Below, in pieces: positions 48,692 through 59,527 of a stretch of DNA of 64,000 nt. Made by a program: the position numbers and the translations under genes. Positions within the stretch are counted from its first letter, which is position 1, and each line of letters opens with the position of its first letter. The notes under the pieces were generated by a model. That model did no database searches. It had not been told where the DNA came from and saw only the letters and a program-made list of their open reading frames with translations. The stretch is from Manduca sexta. Its lineage: Eukaryota; Arthropoda; Insecta; Lepidoptera; Sphingidae. The stretch lies in the NCBI RefSeq assembly GCF_014839805.1, contig NC_051138.1, positions 10,538,983-10,602,982 on the forward strand, in the 5' to 3' direction.

Positions 48692-51361
48692 TCTATACTA
48701 TTATATAAAGCTGAAGAGTTTGTTTGTTTGCTTGTTTGTTTAGGAGCGGAGCAGTAATGGCCAATCTCAGGAAATACCGATCCAAACTGAAAAATTCTTT
48801 TTGCGTTGGATAGTCCTTTGTTCGTGGAGTGTTATAGGCTATATATATCATCACGCTATACCCATTAGGAGCGGAGCAGTAATGGCTAATCTCAGGAACT
48901 ACCGGTCCAAACTGAAAAATTCTTTTTGCGTTGGATAGCCCTTTGTTCGTGGAGCGCTATAGGCTATATATCATCACGCTATACCCAATAGGAGCGGAGC
49001 AGTAAAAGCTAATCTCAGGAACTACCGGTCCAAATTGAAAAATATTTTTGCGTTGGATAGCCCTTTGTTTGTGGAGTGCTCTAAGTTATATATCATCACG
49101 CTATGGCCAATAGGAGCGGAGCAGTAATGAAACATGTTGCAAAAACGGGGACAATTTATTAGTTTTGAGAGCGTCCGTTGCTTGCGCTGCGTACGGTTAA
49201 AGTTATGCAACAATGAAGTATGACGGGATTGTTCCTCTTAAAAAGTTCTAAAAAATATATTATAAAACAAAGTCACCCGCTGCATCTGTCTGCCTAAACG
49301 TGTTAAACTCAAAAACTACCCAACGTATTAAGATGAAAGGACAATGCCCAAAACCAGGCTATCTTTGCGTCAGTCATGCGTCTTAACTAAATAACCATGT
49401 AAAATCATAATTTTAATTATTACTTCATTTGTACTTATTTCAGTCATAAGCGAATGGGGGTTTAATAGATATGAAAAAAAAAGTTGTTTAATTGTTGCAA
49501 ATGAAACACCGGATAATTTACTGCCAATATGGCGAATTGATACCAATTTATAACAAATTCCCCTTTTAATGGAATAAAAAAGTTAATATGTACAATAATA
49601 ATCATAATATATGGATTAAATATATTATTCATTAAACAAAAATATTGTTATAAAAAATATATTATACTAAATAATTATGACCAAACTCCAAATAGCTGGT
49701 AAAAAAGATAAAATATTAATCCTTCAAAAACAAACAAACGGCGACTTGTACTTGCATTGACAGTAATACTAAAGTCAACTAAAACATGTTTGGACTTTAT
49801 TTTTAATTAAATGAATATATGGGTACTGATTTTTATTACACTGGCAACTGAAATTAATGACATTTTGACACTTTAGATTTGTCTGATTGAAAATATTTCA
49901 TTATTAAAATATTTTACTCAAAATCGGAGTGTTATTGTTATGTATTTTAATGTTGAGTCGAGAAATTCACTGTTAAGAAACAAGGTATATAGTGTGTGTT
50001 CCGAACTTTGAGACGGAAGGCTTTTAGTTAACAACACAATGTTGTCTAGAGCCTAGACCCAGGACTGTTAATCGAGACGGCATATCCCGGCGGTGTATTA
50101 ACTGCACCATTGCGGTGCCACAGCAACGATAAGTATATTTCTTAGACAATCTATCCAGTTTGTAAGTTATGTAGATTATTATTAACCTACCCACAATGTG
50201 GGAAAAATCTTGCAAAAACTAAAGAAAACAGTTTAACAATAATAATAATCTGAACATGTTTACTCAACTTCTACATTATATTTTAGGTTTCAAGGCTGGA
50301 ATGAGTTTGTGCTGCCTGCTGGAGATCAGTTAATAGAGAGGTTCACAGACAACAACGACATGGCATGACCCGACCAGCACTGCAAGAAGTCGTTCACTCA
50401 CTTCAGCAGTATTATAAGCGTGTTGCGGCCACATCAAGTTCTTGTCTGTTTTCTGGGAAGCCATATCTATCAAAAATACATATAAAAATATACATCGGAT
50501 TTCGTATTTCTTGTTTTATTTTTCTTTTCCTATGATAAGTAACTATTAGCCTAATCAGGCTGTGAAGTTAGTTCCTGGGTTCCTGTTCGATTTCCAGGCC
50601 AAGCAAGATTTTATCTCGGTGTTTCTAACATGACTTGGCTGGGATCGGAATCCTCCAAAGAGGGTTGGCGTCACGCATGCGGCCGGTCATAAAAACTAAG
50701 CTGAATCTATTCTACAATATGTGTTGACGCCATATTTAAATGAGATAATGGTAGGTGAAAATAAAGATCAAGTTAATCCATGTAATAGAATAAGTCATAA
50801 GTCAGAAAAATATGTACCTACTTACACAAAGGGTCGGGTAGTATATGCTCAGTGGAAAAACTAATATTCCGCCATACTATCTTAGAAGTTTCATTGGAGT
50901 TTCGTCTCATCAGATATGTTAATACCTATCAGTTTCTTATAAGGCCGATTAAAGGTAAGTGAAAAGAATGTCAAGTAATTGTTTATAGCAATATCAAGAA
51001 GGTACTGCAATATTGAACTTAATTAGGCACGTAGGTACTTACTACCGTACATCATTGCAGTCCATACTTAACCTCAAAATAACCGAGTTATAAAAATTCT
51101 GATTACTCCGAACTCCCATCGAATATCCAATTGTTTTCAATTTATATAAGATTTATGATATATTCCCTATAGTTTAGTGAAGGTTTTGTACAGACGCAAG
51201 CGTAGCCCAACTTCCATACAAAAATGGGCATTCTCCTTTGGTATGGAGACAGTTTGAGAACCTGGGAAGAACATAGGCTACCGGGAAACTACTACTTTTA
51301 TAACGGAAAACTTTAGCCTGAAAAACTTTATAACGCGGGCGGAGCCGCGGGCAAAAGCTAG
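48692..51361 (+). mobile_element. non-autonomous Helitron, copy 3 (three units), split by an insertion
   Basis: TCTATACTATTATATAAAG after A at the start; AAAAGCTAG before T at the end, with a GCGGGCGGAGCCGCG hairpin. Three internal units start at 48762, 48887 and 49010. Homology to copies 1 and 2 stops at 49338 (AAGATGAAA) and resumes exactly at 51237 (TTTGGTATGGAGAC). The missing piece in between is a 1,898-bp foreign segment. Without it the element is about 770 bp. Confidence 0.88.
49339..51236. mobile_element. unclassified 1.9-kb insertion with imperfect inverted ends
   Basis: Left end GGACAATGCCCA, then GGCTA and TTGCGTC after short spacers. The reverse complement of the right end reads GGAGAATGCCCA, then GGGCTA and TTGCGTC. 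So the ends are inverted repeats with one mismatch and spacer indels. It sits between AAA and TTT of the Helitron without duplicating target bases. The interior is AT-rich with no long frame; 50280-50450 is less AT-rich and may be a decayed coding or captured segment. Family not recognised. Confidence 0.6.
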
Positions 51362-51982
51362 TAATAAATAAATAAGCTACTTTCAACTGATGTATTTACC
51401 TTGTCCTTATTTGCTTAAAAATTCCATTCAGCCAATTAGAATGATTTATTTATATATACTAAAGTTGGAGGATAAAGAAGATATATAAGGCGAATGTGTA
51501 CGGAAGAGTCGATAAGGGTCGATCGCACCAAACCTTCAGAGGCCAAATATCTGTTATTCTTAGTAAAGGCTAGGTCAAAAGTACCCTGAACCGGCGGGAA
51601 TACATGAAAAGATTGATGAAGATGGAGGAAGCAAGAGAAGTATCCAGAATCGTGAAAAGTTGATATCCATAGTCTCTGCCTACCCTTATTAGACACAGGC
51701 GTCATACTATAGGTACTTATATGTATGTACTAAAGTTGTTGATATTGGATTCCTTAAATCAGCTTATTTGAGTAGATATTTTAATCTTGAGTAGATGTTT
51801 TAAAAATAAAGTAAAATATTATTTTAAGAATAGTTCCATAGTTTAAATAAACCTTATCAATACACAGTATGTATTGATAAGGTAAACAATTGATCTATTT
51901 GTCGTAACAAAATGTCGTTAATACTTGCTCACTTCATTAGAACTATAATAGAAACTGTTGCTTTATCTTTGAGATAACCAGC

Positions 51983-53413
51983 TCAAATAGTAAGCTGATA
52001 ACAATTATATCTATATATACATACATATAAAAATGAATGTCTATTTCCCTTGGTCATCGCATCACGCGTATACAGATGGAACAATTTCGCTAATCCTTTT
52101 TTTGTTGTGTTAATTATTTTCAGGAGAAGATTCTTATGAATGTAAAAAATAAGGAAGTTGAGCTGAACATTAGAAAATTTGAGATAACATAGCGACAATA
52201 ATGATAAAGACAATGAAGTTGGGCGGAACATAGATATCTTTAATGGTACACAGGCGGAATTCATAAATGGAAATTCTATAATAATAAGTTTAAGGGTGTC
52301 TACTCCGACTGATCTCCGTAACAGCTTTATAATCCCATTAACTTTGCGAACTCTATTTGATAAGGTCGTAGTATGATTCTCAAAGTTCAAATGCTCATCC
52401 AAGATCAGACCCAAGTATTTTAAGGTCCTGGTTCGCTCCATTGAAATACAGTCACAGTGAAATGGATCGGAGTAGTCGCATGTGTGGATTTTGCAATATG
52501 ATAAGTCCGGGGGCCGTGTTCTGGCTGTTTTGTGGAAGCATATGTATTTTGTCTTATTACTATTGAGAGTAAGAAGATTATACTGTAACCATTTTGATAT
52601 ATGGTGCATGCCCTTTTCAGCAGCAATTCGTGCGCTATCCCAGTCTTCACCATGAAAAATTATGACTGTGTCATCCGCGTAACAAACTATGTCAGCGGAT
52701 ATTAGGTTAAGATCATAAATGTCTTTCATGTAAATAATGAATAGCAAGGAACCGAGTATGCTGCCCTGGGGGACTCCAAATGTAGTGGGTAGAATAGAGC
52801 TAGTAAATTTATTTAGTTTTACAAGTTGCTTTCTATGGGAGAGGTAACTGCAAAACCAGTCCAGAGCAATCCCTCGAATCCCCATCCTTTCTAATTTACG
52901 CAATAAGATAGAAATTGAGACTGTATCGAATGCCTTAGCGAGGTCCAGGAAGACACCGTAGCAAAAGCGGCCGTTGTCTAGATGTGACGCTATGGAATTA
53001 ATTACCATTTCTGCAGCATCTTCTGTGGACTTTCCTCTTCGGAAACCAAATTGATTATTTGCTAGCATTCCATTATCTTCTAGGAATTGTGACAGACGTT
53101 TGTTTGTAATTTTTTCTAATAGTTTTGAAAATACACTAAGAAGTGAAATTGGCCGATAGTTACTGGGCGCATCTTTGGGTCCTTCTTTGTGTCCTTCTTT
53201 GTGAATCGGCGTTACAGCTGCAATTTTCCAAACTTCAGGGAAGCATCCTGTGCTGAAGCTCAAGTTGAAGATATGAGTAAGAGGAATGATTGTGTACGCT
53301 CTAACTGCTTTTATCAATGTATTTGAAAAACCATCTAAACCAGGAGCACTATTGTTTTTTAAATTACGTATTAATGCGTCGACCTCATCGTGATCAGTTG
53401 GGGAAAGATACAA
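51983..53413 (-). pseudogene. LINE ORF2, reverse transcriptase part
   Basis: 476 codons. RT motifs: NNSAPGLDGFSNTLIK (24-39), SNYRPISLLSVFSKLLEK (84-101), QFGFRRGKSTEDA (121-133), YGVFLDLAKAFDTV (152-165, first Asp), GVPQGSILG (213-221; the next residue is Ser where Pro is usual), and YADDTVIIFHGEDWDSAR with the catalytic YADD at 245-248. After LLRRSVGVDTLKLIII (about residue 362) the family sequence stops. The last 110 codons come from unrelated repeat DNA (52205 and below), so the thumb and C-terminus are lost. Probably inactive. Confidence 0.88.
52010..52205 (+). repeat. dispersed repeat, copy also at 59038
   Basis: TTGGTCATCGCATCACGCG, TATACAGATGGAACAATTTC, GCTAATCC and AGGAGAAGATTCTTATGA. 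Matches 59038-59225 in the same orientation. It abuts the 3' end of the CR1-like LINE and seems to have replaced its thumb and tail. Confidence 0.65.
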
Positions 53414-53902
53414 GGAGTTTGATGGACCATTTGCGGTGTTCAGTTTAGAAGATAAACTGTCTTCGGATTCATTAATATCTCTGAGTATTTTATTTGCAAT
53501 TCTTGCCCGATAGAGACAAAAAATTTGTTAAATTCATTGAGTGGCACAGTAGGGTTCTCTAATTTTGTGAGCAGTCCAGAAGGCAAGTTACTTTTCTGTT
53601 TTAAGTTACAATTTTACTGAGAGTATTCCACAGAGCCTTAGTATTATGACGGTTTTTATTTACTTCTTTTCTTTCATACTCGCGTTTTAATCTTCTTAGT
53701 AAGTCGTTACAATAATTCCTGTATCTAGAATATGACGTTGTGATGATTTCATTATCTGGATTCTTTCGTGCTTGCATGTGTAGATAGTCTCTATGTCTTA
53801 TACACCGCAGAAGACCTGCAGTAATCCACGGTTCAATGTTGTATTTTAGTTTGCTTATTTTTATTTCTTTTGTATTTTTTTGTACTATCTCTGAAAAAGT
53901 GT

Positions 53903-54765
53903 CTAAAAAGAGATTTGCCGCCTCGTTAACATCAATTCAAGGACTGAGGTCCACTCGATTGCTTTCAGGTCGATGCAAACCATCTCGAAGTCTGTTACAA
54001 ATTTAAGTCTGGAAGGTTTAGACTTGTGTTTTTGAGTTGACAGACTCATAATGAGTATTTTATGATCCGTTATATCTGTATCGCATACCACGCTTTGCGC
54101 TGAATATGTTGATTTCAGGAAAATGTGATCTAAGCATGCGTCAAGCCTAGTAGGAAGAGTGACAGCCGGAATTAGACCATGCTCAGCAGTTCTGCATAGG
54201 TACTCTGAGGAATTCAGTGAAACACCATCTGTAGATATGTCTATATTGATATCGCCCGCAAAAACTAAATTAGGATAAGTTTTTAAAGATTCAAGAATAT
54301 TGTCCAGAGAATTAATAAAATCGTTAGTATTTTTAAAAGAGGGGGACCGGTAAATCCCCAGAATTGCTAAGAATTTTGGGATCTCTATACAAGGCAACAT
54401 GCATCAGTAATATAGGGTTCCGAAACATTTACATCCCAGCAATCTCTTACATAGACAACTACACCTCCATTTTGATTTATGTTATGTTTTGTGAAAAAAA
54501 AGTTATAACCAGGGATACAATTAATGACTGTAGTAGAATCAAGCCAACATTCCGTTAGTACAATAACATCACAATTAATGTCAAGACGATAAAGTGCGAT
54601 AAGAAAATTGTTGAAATTTTTATGAATACTTCTGATATTGAAGGTAAGTATCTTAAAATTGTAGTGTTTTGTAAGAATGCCCTTACAGTCTTCTAACGCA
54701 TTCACATTTTGGCAATTAATGTGAAAAGAATTGTCTAAATGTGTGTGTAAGTCTATGGTATCCAT
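53903..54765 (-). pseudogene. LINE ORF2, APE endonuclease part, frameshifted
   Basis: ATG 54765 opens MDTIDLHTHLDNSFHINCQN, then KILTFNIRSIHKNFNNF and VIVLTECWLDSTTV (catalytic Glu), YNFFFTKHNINQNGGVVVYV. The frame shifts near 54390-54400. The second part has LAILGIYRSPSFKNTN, LVFAGDINIDIS (GDxN motif), LDHIFLKST and DTDITDHKILIMSL (final DH motif). All catalytic blocks of an APE-type nuclease are present. Another shift near 53930 leads into the linker (NLFLDTFSEIVQKNTKEIK, KYNIEPWITAGLLRC), which ends in a TGA/TAA-broken stretch before the RT frame. Confidence 0.85.
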
Positions 54766-55478
54766 AATTTGTAATTTATGTGTATTATAAAAGAGCAGGA
54801 CATAACAGAGTTAAAGGAGTTTAAAAAATATAATAACAGAGAGCCCAGAGAATAAGTAAGAATAAGTAAGTCCATACCGTAAGTAAGAATTAACTTTTGT
54901 GCTATAATCGATGGATGAAGAATATTGTGTTGGGTTAAGTTATTTATGAAAATTTTATAAGAACTACTTATGAACTTAGATAATAAAGAGGATAAAAATA
55001 AATTGGAACAGTGTAACTTATCGCCCTCCAGTATAAATAAGTATCTGTTATAACCTAAATAACAAAGCATCACAAAATGAGATCTGAAATTGCTAACTTG
55101 AGTAACAATAAATAAATGCTTTAATTTTAAGTTAATAACATAGCGCACGATATTAAAATATTCAGAGAATTTGTAAAAAATAATTACACCCGTACCGAAC
55201 CAAGTGTAAATTGTAAAAAAATTATAAGAGACAGCATAGCAAGAATCACTGTAAGATGTTAACCTATCAATTATAATAAATAAAAGTTTCCGTAATAAAT
55301 AGTACATTGTAAGAACTATGCATAAGAGAAAATAGTATGCTTGTTTGTACAACCACAGCCACATTAAAATTATTGCATATATTAGAATACAGTAAATCAC
55401 AACAGGACGGCTGAAGAGTAATGTTATAGTATCAAACAGCCGTAACAAAAAATAATAGTAAAAAAGATAGATGTTCAT
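54753..55478 (-). CDS. unrecognised 241-aa hydrophobic ORF between ORF1 and ORF2
   Basis: An unbroken frame from ATG 55478 to TAG 54753. It starts 4 nt after the ORF1 stop and overlaps the ORF2 ATG (54765) by 13 nt, so it fills the inter-ORF space exactly. The protein is rich in Leu, Ile, Tyr and Phe, with several membrane-like segments: near residues 4-22 (YLFYYYFLLRLFDTITLLF), 25-60 (VVIYCILIYAIILMWLWLY, then FLLCIVLTMYYLL), 90-110 (FFTIYTWFGTGVIIFYKF) and 205-225 (LLILTYSLGSLLLYFLNSF). No family is recognised. A frame this long is unlikely by chance at this AT content, though T-rich bias favours hydrophobic codons. Function unknown; not normal for LINEs. Confidence 0.5.
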   Translation of the reverse strand: MNIYLFYYYFLLRLFDTITLLFSRPVVIYCILIYAIILMWLWLYKQAYYFLLCIVLTMYYLLRKLLFIIIDRLTSYSDSCYAVSYNFFTIYTWFGTGVIIFYKFSEYFNIVRYVINLKLKHLFIVTQVSNFRSHFVMLCYLGYNRYLFILEGDKLHCSNLFLSSLLSKFISSSYKIFINNLTQHNILHPSIIAQKLILTYGMDLLILTYSLGSLLLYFLNSFNSVMSCSFIIHINYKLWIP

Positions 55479-55482
55479 ACTA

Positions 55483-56338
55483 TTAGGAATACTGACTGTT
55501 AATCCGAGTATTATTGTTATTTACATGTCGGTTCATTAATTTCTCTAAAATCGTCTCTGAGGTTACACGAAGTACAGAACTAGTTTCCGTTCTTCTCATG
55601 AAAACAGTGCCATTAGATGTCCATACATATTTGAATTTCAGTTGCAGACCGGACGCGCGTGCCTTACTAAATAAGACTCTGTTAGATTTTGTAAGGTGCT
55701 CGTTGACATAGATACGGCGGGAGTTTCCAGGTACTTGGATCATATCAGTAGTGAGGCCGCGGCGGACCCTCGCGGCGCGCAGCAACTGGTCGCGAGGCGC
55801 TCGCCGGGTAAGAGTGACGATCACCGGCCGAGGTCTACTATCAGACCCAGTTGTCCGTTGACCGACGCGTTTTATATCGTCGACGTCGTGGGGCTCCAAG
55901 CTAATTCCGAGTTTTGCGGAGATATTATTCACTATTTGTGTAAGATTTTCACCCTGGTGTTCAGTGATGCCCGTCAGTTCTACGTCCTTCAGGTACTTTT
56001 GTTGTTCCCTAGCATCAAGTTCATGTCGAAGTTCCAACACCTCAGCTCGAAGATCAACAACTTCAGCTTTATACTTGTCCAAATCCTTAAGCTCTTTTTT
56101 CATATCACTTAACTCTTTTCGGAAGTATTCTACGTCTTCTGTTGTAGAATTTAGAGCACAAGTGAAGGCACTCATTTCACGTTTCATATTATCAAACGCA
56201 TCTTGAAGCTGTAATAGTGATTGCGTAGAAGACATCCGAGGTGAAATTTTTTTAGGCACGAAGTACAGCATACTACAGTGTCTTCTGAGCTTTTATCATC
56301 TTTGATGGTTTTGTTGCAGACTCCACAATTATTCATTT
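55483..56338 (-). pseudogene. LINE ORF1 (PHD-like finger plus coiled coil), one frameshift
   Basis: The likely start is the ATG at 56338, reading CGVCNKTI then VVCCTSCLKKFHLGCL: a PHD-like zinc finger. That frame ends at a stop soon after. The main body continues in another frame (56271-55483, 262 codons): a coiled coil (about residues 20-95, heptad-rich ELSDMKKELKDLDKYKAEV), then VELTGITEHQGENL and RPVIVTLTRRAPRDQLLRAA, then GNSRRIYVNEHLTKSNRVLF, an RNA-binding-type module common to insect ORF1 proteins. The frameshift lies between about 56215 and 56250, near a run of seven A. The stop TAA is followed by TAGT and the ATG of the next ORF. Confidence 0.75.
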
Positions 56339-56797
56339 TAACTGGTTTAATACCCTCTAGCGGTTACTAGAAAAATCACTTGCTCTCGTCAAGTACTTAA
56401 GGAAAGCAGTAACGATTTATCCAAAATAGTACTTGGATTATGTCACAGATGGGGTTAGTTGTAGTGGAAAAATATTTTTAAGTTCGTTTAAATTTAAAAA
56501 TGTTTTTAATCACTTGGAAAAGCTGTTTCCATGAAAATCTATGGCCAACGTAAAGTTTATTGTCACTTACAATGGGTTACACAGGTCCAATAACACTATT
56601 AAAGCACTTGCACAGTTAACGCTTGTGTAACGGTCTGTATGGCTCAAATGCGTGTTTTTGAAAGTTTTAGGTCGTATATTGTCACAACAACACTGGGACA
56701 CGAACAAAGGAGCACTATAAGAAATCTTCAGTTGGTTTTAATATAAATTTCACACTGAAACTAATTTTAAACTTAAAATTCCCGGGAGTCGATTTGA

Positions 56798-56867
56798 ATT
56801 TGTGTTTACTGAATGGCGCCACCTAGCGAAAAAAAACACTAGGTGGCGCCATTCAGTAAACACAAAT
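56798..56867. repeat. perfect 29-bp palindrome at the LINE 5' boundary
   Basis: Arm 1, 56798-56826 (core TGAATGGCGCCACCTAG); arm 2, 56839-56867, its exact reverse complement; 12-nt A-rich loop. Lies where the LINE 5' leader appears to begin. Could be a foldback formed at LINE integration or a separate mini-element. Confidence 0.75.
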
Positions 56868-56939
56868 CTAATAATGTATCGACTATATGAAATACCTATA
56901 CATAATTATCTGAATCTGATTTGGCCATAATCGCATTGG

Positions 56940-57010
56940 GTGTAAATAACTCTGAGTAAATAACAGTCAGTTGTTTGACATAACTGTCAGTGATTGACAG
57001 AATGCGCACT
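56940..57010 (+). repeat. short repeat shared with 59225-59285
   Basis: AGTCAGTTGTTTGACATAAC then TGTCAGTGATTGACAGAATG here; CTGTCAGTGGTTTGAAATAA then CTGTCAGCGATTAACAGAAT at 59235. The two copies bracket the Helitron at 57350-59035. Confidence 0.5.
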
Positions 57011-57349
57011 GCAAATTATACTTTAATATTAATGTTTTATCTATGGTGTTAGTATAATTTAGAATAGAATGCGGCCATCGTTAATGCCAGACACAGAGAT
57101 TTGCAGATAATTGATTCTACAAAAGTCGACTGGTCCCTATTCCATTCTACCAACCATTTATAAAATATGTAAGTATATTTTATTTAATACGGACGTCTGT
57201 CTGCATATAAATCATATAATGCACACGAAAGCATAGAAATTGATAGACTGCAATATTTATATAAATGTGGTAATTTCATTATAATATGTGGTAATTTCTC
57301 TACAAAACTGTGGCAAAGGTGCAGACTTAATAGTAATTTATAGTCTATA

Positions 57350-59035
57350 TCTTACTTATATTATAAATGCGAAAGTTTGTGAGGACGGATATAGGGATGT
57401 ATGTACGTATGTATAGGTATGTTTATTCTTCTTTCATGAAAAAACTACTGAACGGATTTGGATGAAACTTTACAATAATATTGATTATACATCAGAATAA
57501 CACATAGGCTACAATTTATAATCATTTTCTATAATTTGGTCATAATATAACGATAGATATCAAATAAGTCGGAAAAATGCTATCTTGGCGTACGCTGCTT
57601 AAACCTTTGCCGCCTTATTACAAAAAGATAGGTTAGTACTGGGTTTAAACCAAGACTAAAAAGTCTAGGTTTGTTACGGTATTAAAGTTAGTACTCGGAC
57701 TAAAATTCATTCTTATTACAAATCCAAGACCAACCGAGGATTAACTAGTACCGAAGATAGTCTCTGATTTAATTCGTATCCACAGAGTATAAGCAAAAAA
57801 TTACCGTAATTCATTGATTCATTCACTCCGCGTTTGACGCACCGTTCCTTTTAACACAAGTATGTATAAAACGAAAGGCAAAATGTTTAATAAAATGTGA
57901 TTTACATAATGATGATGATGCTAAATATATACTATTTTGCTATTTAAATATATCTTAAAGCTGAATAATTTAAAATGGCTTGGTTTTGTTTTAATTCACT
58001 GTTGACATGTTAAGCTAGCGTACAATGGAATGAAGTGTGCGGCGCGCATATTTGAACATTATCAAAATGTTTACATTTCGGTTTATTTATGATTTTGATT
58101 AATAGCACTTCAAGTAACACAAAGAAACGTTGTTCTTTTAAAACAATTTAGGCACGGCAACAGCATCACAAGTGTAATTGTTTTTGTTGTGGAATCACGT
58201 ACGTTACGTGTTTTAGTTATACCAATTAAAAATGGAGCAATAAATCAAAACAAACGAGGCGAATATTGGATTTTTGAAGAAAAGGTTAGTTAAAAGCAAT
58301 CATCTTGGTCATGGGGAGTGTAATAAATTAAAATGTTATTCAATTAGTACAAATTTCCTTCTTAATCCAAGAAATACTACGTTAACTTATTTCCGAGTAG
58401 GTTTTCATATTAGATAATAAATCAACCAAGACAAGTACCAATATGTTAAGATGGAAAGAATGAAAAAAAAAAACAAATAAGTGAGTAAATTTTGCTGTTT
58501 TTGTAATGAATATTTAATTACCATGACTTATGTAAAATGTACCTATATTTGTAAGACTAAACGACTCATTAACTAACGAAAACTACGAGGTCTATTGAAC
58601 CGCAGATTTGTTCCTAAAATTTTTAAATCTTCTAAATCCATTAAATCAATCAAATTTATTTCCATTTTTTCTATTTTAGTTTATATTTGGTTCTCTAAAC
58701 ACAATTATCAACTTTGAAATTTGATGTTTCGAGGTTAGTACTGGAGTTAAACTAGGGGTCACGGCGCGGCGGTTTAACTTTAGTACCACAGATAGTCCTC
58801 GGACTAGCGATAAACTCGGTTTTGTAATACCATTTTTCTTAGTCCATAGTTTAAACCTGGTACTAAACCCGGTACTATAGTTAGTCTTCGTTTTGTAATA
58901 AGGCGGTTGGAGTTAGACGATGATATACCTTAGGATTGTTGGAAAATAGTGAGCCATAAGTAAATTGGATAGTTTTTTTTTTAATTAGCTTATAACCCGG
59001 AAAACGTAGTGGGTGAAGCCGCGACCAAAAGCTAG
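57350..59035 (+). mobile_element. Helitron of about 390 bp carrying a nested 1.3-kb element
   Basis: Starts TCTTACTTATATTATAAATG after A; GCGAAAGTTTGTGAGGACGG follows. Ends GAAGCCGCGACCAAAAGCTAG before T. The Helitron sequence breaks at 57609 and resumes at 58907-58910, where the nested element and its 3-bp duplication are removed. The 5' region is shared with the fragment at 236-420. Confidence 0.75.
57610..58906. mobile_element. nested DNA transposon with 3-bp TSD and subterminal repeats
   Basis: Terminal inverted repeats CCGCCTTATTACAAAA (57610-57625) and TTTTGTAATAAGGCGG (58891-58906), flanked by TTG on each side (57607-57609, 58907-58909). Both ends are filled with variants of GTACT, GGGTTTAAACC and TAGTCC-type words. 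A 3-bp duplication is typical of PIF/Harbinger elements, but theirs is usually TWA. No complete transposase. A short frame near 58238-58290 (NQNKRGEYWIFEEK) may be a relic. Confidence 0.7.
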
Positions 59036-59037
59036 TA

Positions 59038-59225
59038 ATGTGTATAAATATGAATCTCTAAGTATTTCTTTTGGTCATCGCATAACGCATATACGGATGG
59101 AACAATTTCGCTAATTTGTTTTCCGTTATGTAAATTATTGTCAGAAGAAGATTCTAATGGGAAAAAAATAAAGCGGGACTTAACTTTAAAATATTTAAGA
59201 GGCCAAAAACTTAACGAGGCCATTA
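59038..59225 (+). repeat. dispersed repeat, copy also at 52010
   Basis: TTTGGTCATCGCATAACGC, ATATACGGATGGAACAATTTC, GTCAGAAGAAGATTC. Directly follows the Helitron end. Same orientation as the 52010 copy. Confidence 0.6.
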
Positions 59226-59527
59226 ATTTTACATTACTGTCAGTGGTTTGAAATAACTGTCAGCGATTAACAGAATGCATAAAATTCATAGTTAAGACAG
59301 AATAACGCATGTCGCGTCAACTAATTCTTAAATAAATTTTAGATCATGTCGTTATAAACCATTAATATATTAATATTATTTAGAAATATTGCTGGTTTAA
59401 GGATTTTTCCCATATATTCACAATGATGTTTTCCTCAAATTATTTGATGTGATTGCAATCTATGGGGTGTTGGAGAGGAGAGCAAGATTCCACTATTTGA
59501 TACGCAGCTTGCACCCTCCAAATGTGC

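Larger units (their letters stand above)
52206..56828 (-). mobile_element. CR1-like (Zenon type) LINE with an extra ORF
   Basis: A - strand non-LTR retrotransposon: about 490 bp of 5' leader, ORF1 (PHD-like zinc finger and coiled coil), an intervening hydrophobic ORF, then ORF2 (APE endonuclease, linker, RT with YADD). The 3' part is truncated near 52250-52300. It lies in the large intron of the transporter, in the same sense. A few frameshifts but long intact stretches, so not very old. The clade call rests on RT motifs (FRRGKSTEDA, VFLDLAKAFDT, GVPQGSILG) and the linker EPWITAGLLRCIRHRDYLH. Confidence 0.85.

Noticed and set aside
50040..50125. tRNA-like stretch (GAGACGGCATATCCCGGCGG)
   Set aside because: No acceptor stem pairing or proper A and B boxes could be traced; not called as a tRNA gene.
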